Of a stretch of DNA of 64,000 bases, positions 61,601 through 64,000 are shown piece by piece. The notes under the pieces are model-generated. The model ran no database searches. It saw only the letters and a program-made list of their open reading frames with translations, and was not told the origin of the DNA. The translations under genes were made by a program, and so were the position numbers. Position 1 is the first letter of the stretch. Each line of letters begins with the position of its first letter. Origin of the DNA: Amycolatopsis thermoflava N1165 (GTDB lineage: Bacteria > Actinomycetota > Actinomycetes > Mycobacteriales > Pseudonocardiaceae); the NCBI RefSeq assembly GCF_000473265.1, contig NZ_KI421511.1, positions 3,385,560 through 3,449,559 of the forward strand, read 5' to 3'.

Positions 61601-61988
61601 GGAAGTTGTTGTCGTTGAACAGCCACATCTTCATGCCCGTGCGCTGCGCTTCACGCAGGACGTGCTCGATGAGCGTGAACCACTCCTCGGTGAGGAAGGC
61701 AGGCTGCATCGACGCGCCGCCGTACGGGAAGACCACGGCCTCGTAGATGCCCTTGTCCCGCATCTCGGCCATCTGCCGGTCGGTGATCTCCGGCGTGATC
61801 GTGTTGTTCCAGTACCAGTAGACGCTCGGGCGGCTGTCCTTCGGCGGGTTCGCGAAGGCGGCCGGGTCGAAGCGGGACAGGTCGGTGGTCGCGGCGGGCG
61901 GGCGATCGGGGGTTTGGGCCACGGCGGGCGCGGCGGCCAGCCCGGCCGCCGTCACAGCCGCGAGCAGGACGGAGACGAGTCGTTTCAT
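58665..61988 (-). CDS. GH106-like alpha-L-rhamnosidase
   Basis: 1107 residues with a Sec signal (LLAAVTAAGLAAAPAVAQ). The GH106 signature FANPPKDSRPSVYWYWNNTI, TPEITDRQMAEMRDKGIYEA is followed by MKMWLFNDNNFPSGRAG. A concanavalin-like insert appears to be present (about 150-330: TGKVTLTTGGTQLMVRSD). The C-terminal SLTAQDLANRRLVLDLGEVH is a jelly-roll galactose-binding-like domain. GH106 enzymes remove rhamnose from pectic rhamnogalacturonan. The start ATG 61988 is 12 bases after the stop of the GH78-like gene. Confidence 0.88.
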   Translation of the reverse strand: MKRLVSVLLAAVTAAGLAAAPAVAQTPDRPPAATTDLSRFDPAAFANPPKDSRPSVYWYWNNTITPEITDRQMAEMRDKGIYEAVVFPYGGASMQPAFLTEEWFTLIEHVLREAQRTGMKMWLFNDNNFPSGRAGLKVAEEHPELRLKGLLRSSRVVTGPAAVTLAETTGLAVDTGKLVVDPATKPGGAAITTGAGWTDYTVTGKVTLTTGGTQLMVRSDGTNGYLVDVDVKGNTTVWRVDGDRRTRLTTGIPTPGFSATRAQTITVTVSGNTITPKINNTVQPAATDATYATGSVAVSAEGTQRSQWDNLSVTAPDGTALWSSNFDDARVLADFPATRVNLAGITAAAARPAGTADHRTAVELDPAKGTWQVPAGQWQVDVYAQALLRDDSSGYVRGYLDLLDPAATDAFMDTVPGEYVRRFPWAMGTVVPGFWDDEPFIASAQPHPFKRLPASPGLAQAIIAAGGTPGVAYMGAADGLDPTADPAAGYYWRAVNNLFATNYYQREADWMARHGLQLLTNPLLDEEGPQQRMHSTGDLSKDNQWAQVPGSDMITGDYTLGEQTMLGRNAASAAHQSGAPRVVMETFGNSGWQVAPEFMHATTGALAARGVNLTFLHAMWTDENSVNFPPPFGPRSTFWADMPAVDEWIGRVMELGRGENLARTVLVQPQRAAEQTRVADAEHSLDGQFADAAYALERGQVDFDLVSDSSLSGDPVARFQAVARAGQLHVGEASYELVVLPETPVLDLETVRTLARFVQVGGHVAAVGPLPAREARGRDAELAGELRRLFGDAGAAWQRRGAGSVSVVGDADALPGLARAYAAAQLEPAASSVRVSRTARGKDVAYLLNNESDQVVTTTATFPSGGVPEIWDPRTGSTRAATAYRAERDGVAVPVRLQPYETLAVVFRHGVGETAHLTDGTLRADVVTVDGRSMQATVIADAPGEYRLSGAANGRSYGGVATVTDALTPIPLAGPWRVRLEKPGALEAERPLGSWTAFDPTFSGSAVYSTTVSLTAQDLANRRLVLDLGEVHDLATVTVNGQALPTALWRPYTVDATALLKPGENTIAVRVTNTLANSRNKILPSGLAGPVVLRPQAVVTTRLDQGR

Positions 61989-62000
61989 GGTGCTGTCCTC

Positions 62001-64000
62001 TCAGGACACTCGCGAGCGGAAGGTCCAGGAACCGGAGCCGACCTCGAACACCGCTTCCCCGCCGTCCACTCGGACGAAGCGGGCGCCGTCGGCGACCGGC
62101 GGGACGTGACCGGCGAACGGCACGTGCACCTCGGCGGTGGCGCCCACCGGGACGGTGACGTCCAGCCGGTACTCGCCGCCGGTGCGGGTCCAGGAGGTGC
62201 GGACCTCGCCGTAGGTGGTCTCGTACTTGCCCGCCGCCGAGGTCAGGTCGCCGACCACCGCGGGGTCGATCAGCAGGCGCCGGAACCCGGTGGAACCGGC
62301 CGCCTGCTCGATGCCGGTCAGCCGCGTCTGCAGCCAGCCGTCCATCGCGCCGAGCATGAAGTGGTCCTGCGACTGGCCGCTGCCGCCGTCCCAGGTCTCG
62401 CCCAGCGCGGTCAGCCCGGCCTTGACCTGGAAACCGAGGCTGGGACTCGTGGTCTGGGTCGCGATCAGGTAGACGACGTCGTCGCGCCCGGCTGCGGACA
62501 GCACGCGCAGCACGGACGGGAACGAGATCTCGCCCACGATCAGGTGCCGGCCGGTGGCCTCGATGCTGTCGACGAGGTGCTGCACCTGCGCGGCCCGCAG
62601 GTCCACGGGCACGGCGCCCATGTCCAGCGCCAGCGCGGTCGCGCCCTGCCCGCCGCCGAACAGGCCGGTGGCCGGGTTGTAGTACTTCGCCCACACCTTC
62701 CGGGCGAGGTCGTCGGCGCGGGTGCGGTAGGCGGCCGCGTCGGCGTCCCGCCCGAGTGCCTGCGCGACCTGGGCCAGCCCGTCGGCGATGGCCCACACCC
62801 CGAAGGTGCCGGTGATCGCACGCGGCATCACGGGCTTCTCGGTGGTGATCCAGTCGCCGAGGCTGTAGTCGTAGACGCCGCCGTCGATCCAGCGCGCGGT
62901 CTGTCCCTCCAGATAGGACAGGTACCGCTGCATCGCCGGGTAGTAGGTGCGCAGCAGCTCGTCGTCGCCGTAGGTGCGGTAGGCCTTGAGCGGCAGCAGA
63001 ACCAGGGCACCGCCCCAGTTCGGGTCGTCGCGGTAGCTGCCTGCCAGTGTCACGTAGTCCGGGACGGTGCTGGGCACCATGCCGGAGGCCTCCTGGCCGT
63101 CGGCGATGTCCTGCACGATCTTGCCGAGGTAGGCCTCGACGTCGTAGTTGCGGGCGATCGTGTCGAACGCCAGGTGGTCCTGCTCCAGCCAGCCCAGCTT
63201 CTCCCGGCTCGGGCAGTCGGTGAGCACGCTCTGCATGTTGTTCTCCAGCGCGTGCCGGGTGAGCCGGTGGATGCCGTTGACGATCTCGTTGGACGTGGTG
63301 AACTCGCCCGCCGAGTCGTTGTCGGCCATCGTGCGCAGGCCGGTGACCGACAGCTGCGCGTCGTCGGGGACGCCGACGACCTCGAGGTAACGGAAGCCGT
63401 GGTAGGAGAACTCGGGGTGCCAGGTCTGGGTGCCGCCCTTGCCGGTGAAGCTGTCCCAGATCGGCGCGCCGACGTTGGACTTCGACTGGTCGACCCGCCC
63501 GTTGCGCAACGCCTCGGCCGGGAAGACACGCACCGTCGTGCCGGCCGGGGCGGTCAGCGTGATCTGCGGGATGCCGGCGATGTTGCGGCCGAGGTCGAAC
63601 ACCCGCACGCCGGGCGCGGGCCGGGACACCTCGGCGCCGGGCAGCTGCTCGACGACGCGGACCGGCTCGCCGCTGCGCCCGGTGAGCTTGGTGGTCGGCG
63701 CGGGCGGGGCGACGGCCGTGGCGGGCGTCCACGCGGCGCGGTTCGCGCCCGGCGCGTCCCAGCCCGGGATCTCGCGGCGGGCGTCGTAGTCCTCGCCGCC
63801 GTACCAGTTGGACGCGGTGGTGGGGCCGAGCGTGGTGCGCCAGCTCGGGTCGGTGGCGATGCGCTGCACGCTGCCGTCGGCCATGGTCAGTTCGAGCTGC
63901 GCGATCACCTGCGGGTCGCTGACGGTGCGGGCGAACTTGCGGTAGCGGCCGGAGGTGTGCAGCGCGTCCGCGGTGCCGTTGCCGACCGCGATGCCGATCG
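62001..64000 (-). CDS. GH78-like alpha-L-rhamnosidase (5' end outside window)
   Basis: The frame is open to the end of the window and continues upstream of the ATG at 63908 (residues HTSGRYRKFARTVSDPQVIA belong to the family), so the gene is cut. The GH78 domain contains LTDCPSREKLGWLEQDHLAF with the acid residues of the barrel, NDSAGEFTTSNEIVNGIHRL and TWDGGSGQSQDHFMLGAMDG. The C-terminal beta-sandwich ends VFEVGSGSWTFRSRVS. GH78 enzymes cleave terminal alpha-L-rhamnose with inversion. It is the first gene seen of the polysaccharide operon and its stop is 12 bases before the GH106 start. Confidence 0.9.
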   Translation of the reverse strand, partial: IGIAVGNGTADALHTSGRYRKFARTVSDPQVIAQLELTMADGSVQRIATDPSWRTTLGPTTASNWYGGEDYDARREIPGWDAPGANRAAWTPATAVAPPAPTTKLTGRSGEPVRVVEQLPGAEVSRPAPGVRVFDLGRNIAGIPQITLTAPAGTTVRVFPAEALRNGRVDQSKSNVGAPIWDSFTGKGGTQTWHPEFSYHGFRYLEVVGVPDDAQLSVTGLRTMADNDSAGEFTTSNEIVNGIHRLTRHALENNMQSVLTDCPSREKLGWLEQDHLAFDTIARNYDVEAYLGKIVQDIADGQEASGMVPSTVPDYVTLAGSYRDDPNWGGALVLLPLKAYRTYGDDELLRTYYPAMQRYLSYLEGQTARWIDGGVYDYSLGDWITTEKPVMPRAITGTFGVWAIADGLAQVAQALGRDADAAAYRTRADDLARKVWAKYYNPATGLFGGGQGATALALDMGAVPVDLRAAQVQHLVDSIEATGRHLIVGEISFPSVLRVLSAAGRDDVVYLIATQTTSPSLGFQVKAGLTALGETWDGGSGQSQDHFMLGAMDGWLQTRLTGIEQAAGSTGFRRLLIDPAVVGDLTSAAGKYETTYGEVRTSWTRTGGEYRLDVTVPVGATAEVHVPFAGHVPPVADGARFVRVDGGEAVFEVGSGSWTFRSRVS

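Noticed and set aside
1-64000. CRISPR arrays and tRNA or rRNA genes
   Set aside because: I found no regularly spaced identical repeats and no tRNA-like cloverleaf or rRNA motif. Short-looking matches to a T-loop fall inside conserved coding sequence.

Overview
The window is high-GC DNA with GTG and TTG starts, many stop/start overlaps, few spacers and an orphan copy of the mycofactocin gene mftD. This points to an actinomycete, most likely a Pseudonocardiales member such as Amycolatopsis. The genus is an inference from gene content. I see no rRNA, tRNA, CRISPR array or replication origin.

Left region (1-980): the 3' end of an FAD oxidoreductase gene, then about 540 bases of non-coding DNA with a 161-base inverted repeat, a strong hairpin and a short tandem duplication.

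Main cluster (981-21859): a large amine- and amide-catabolic cluster in three leftward operons plus two rightward genes. Operon 1 (7765 to 981) encodes a cyclase/formamidase-like hydrolase, a cytosolic gamma-glutamyltransferase-like enzyme, a copper amine oxidase, a Rieske oxygenase and a glutamine-synthetase-like ligase. Operon 2 (18471 to 8524) encodes most of a peptide/opine-type ABC importer, an odd amidohydrolase, a creatininase-family hydrolase, an aldehyde dehydrogenase, and a single polypeptide joining a class V aminotransferase to a sarcosine-oxidase-like flavoenzyme. Operon 3 (21350 to 18563) encodes a prolidase-like amidohydrolase, the second importer ATPase and a metallo-beta-lactamase-fold hydrolase. 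A GntR/FCD regulator (7829) and a cytidine-deaminase-like protein (21383) are divergently transcribed. Four promoter regions (7781, 18530, 21368, 21914) carry GGATCC/GGATAC elements spaced 20-21 bases apart, which defines a candidate regulon for the GntR protein. Glutamyl ligase, flavin oxidase, aldehyde dehydrogenase and gamma-glutamyl-removing enzyme together resemble the logic of the Puu (gamma-glutamylated putrescine) pathway. The substrate is unknown.

Middle region: a lipoprotein/membrane-protein pair (22060-23419); an acyl-CoA ligase with a nitronate-monooxygenase-like protein (23424-25930); a ribose-type ABC importer (26409-33427) in which one permease is fused to an SMP-30-like beta-propeller and a second SMP-30-like protein follows, with a TetR regulator behind it; small genes and gene remnants; the orphan mftD with its own terminator (35154-36383); two MFS exporters with a MerR regulator; DinB, Sir2 and methyltransferase genes; and an IS481 remnant.

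Right region: an IclR regulator beside a leftward operon (49309 to 43704) with a LigAB-type extradiol dioxygenase, a citryl-CoA-lyase-like protein, a CaiB CoA-transferase, a TrzA/AtzB-type amidohydrolase, a DoxX protein and a VOC protein. A lower-GC gene (49494-50702) looks like a Shedu (DUF4263) anti-phage nuclease. After an NDH-2/SDR pair, the window ends in a plant-polysaccharide locus: GH78 and two GH106-like rhamnosidases, one frameshifted, and a GH127/GH146-like beta-L-arabinofuranosidase, probably acting on rhamnogalacturonan-type pectin.
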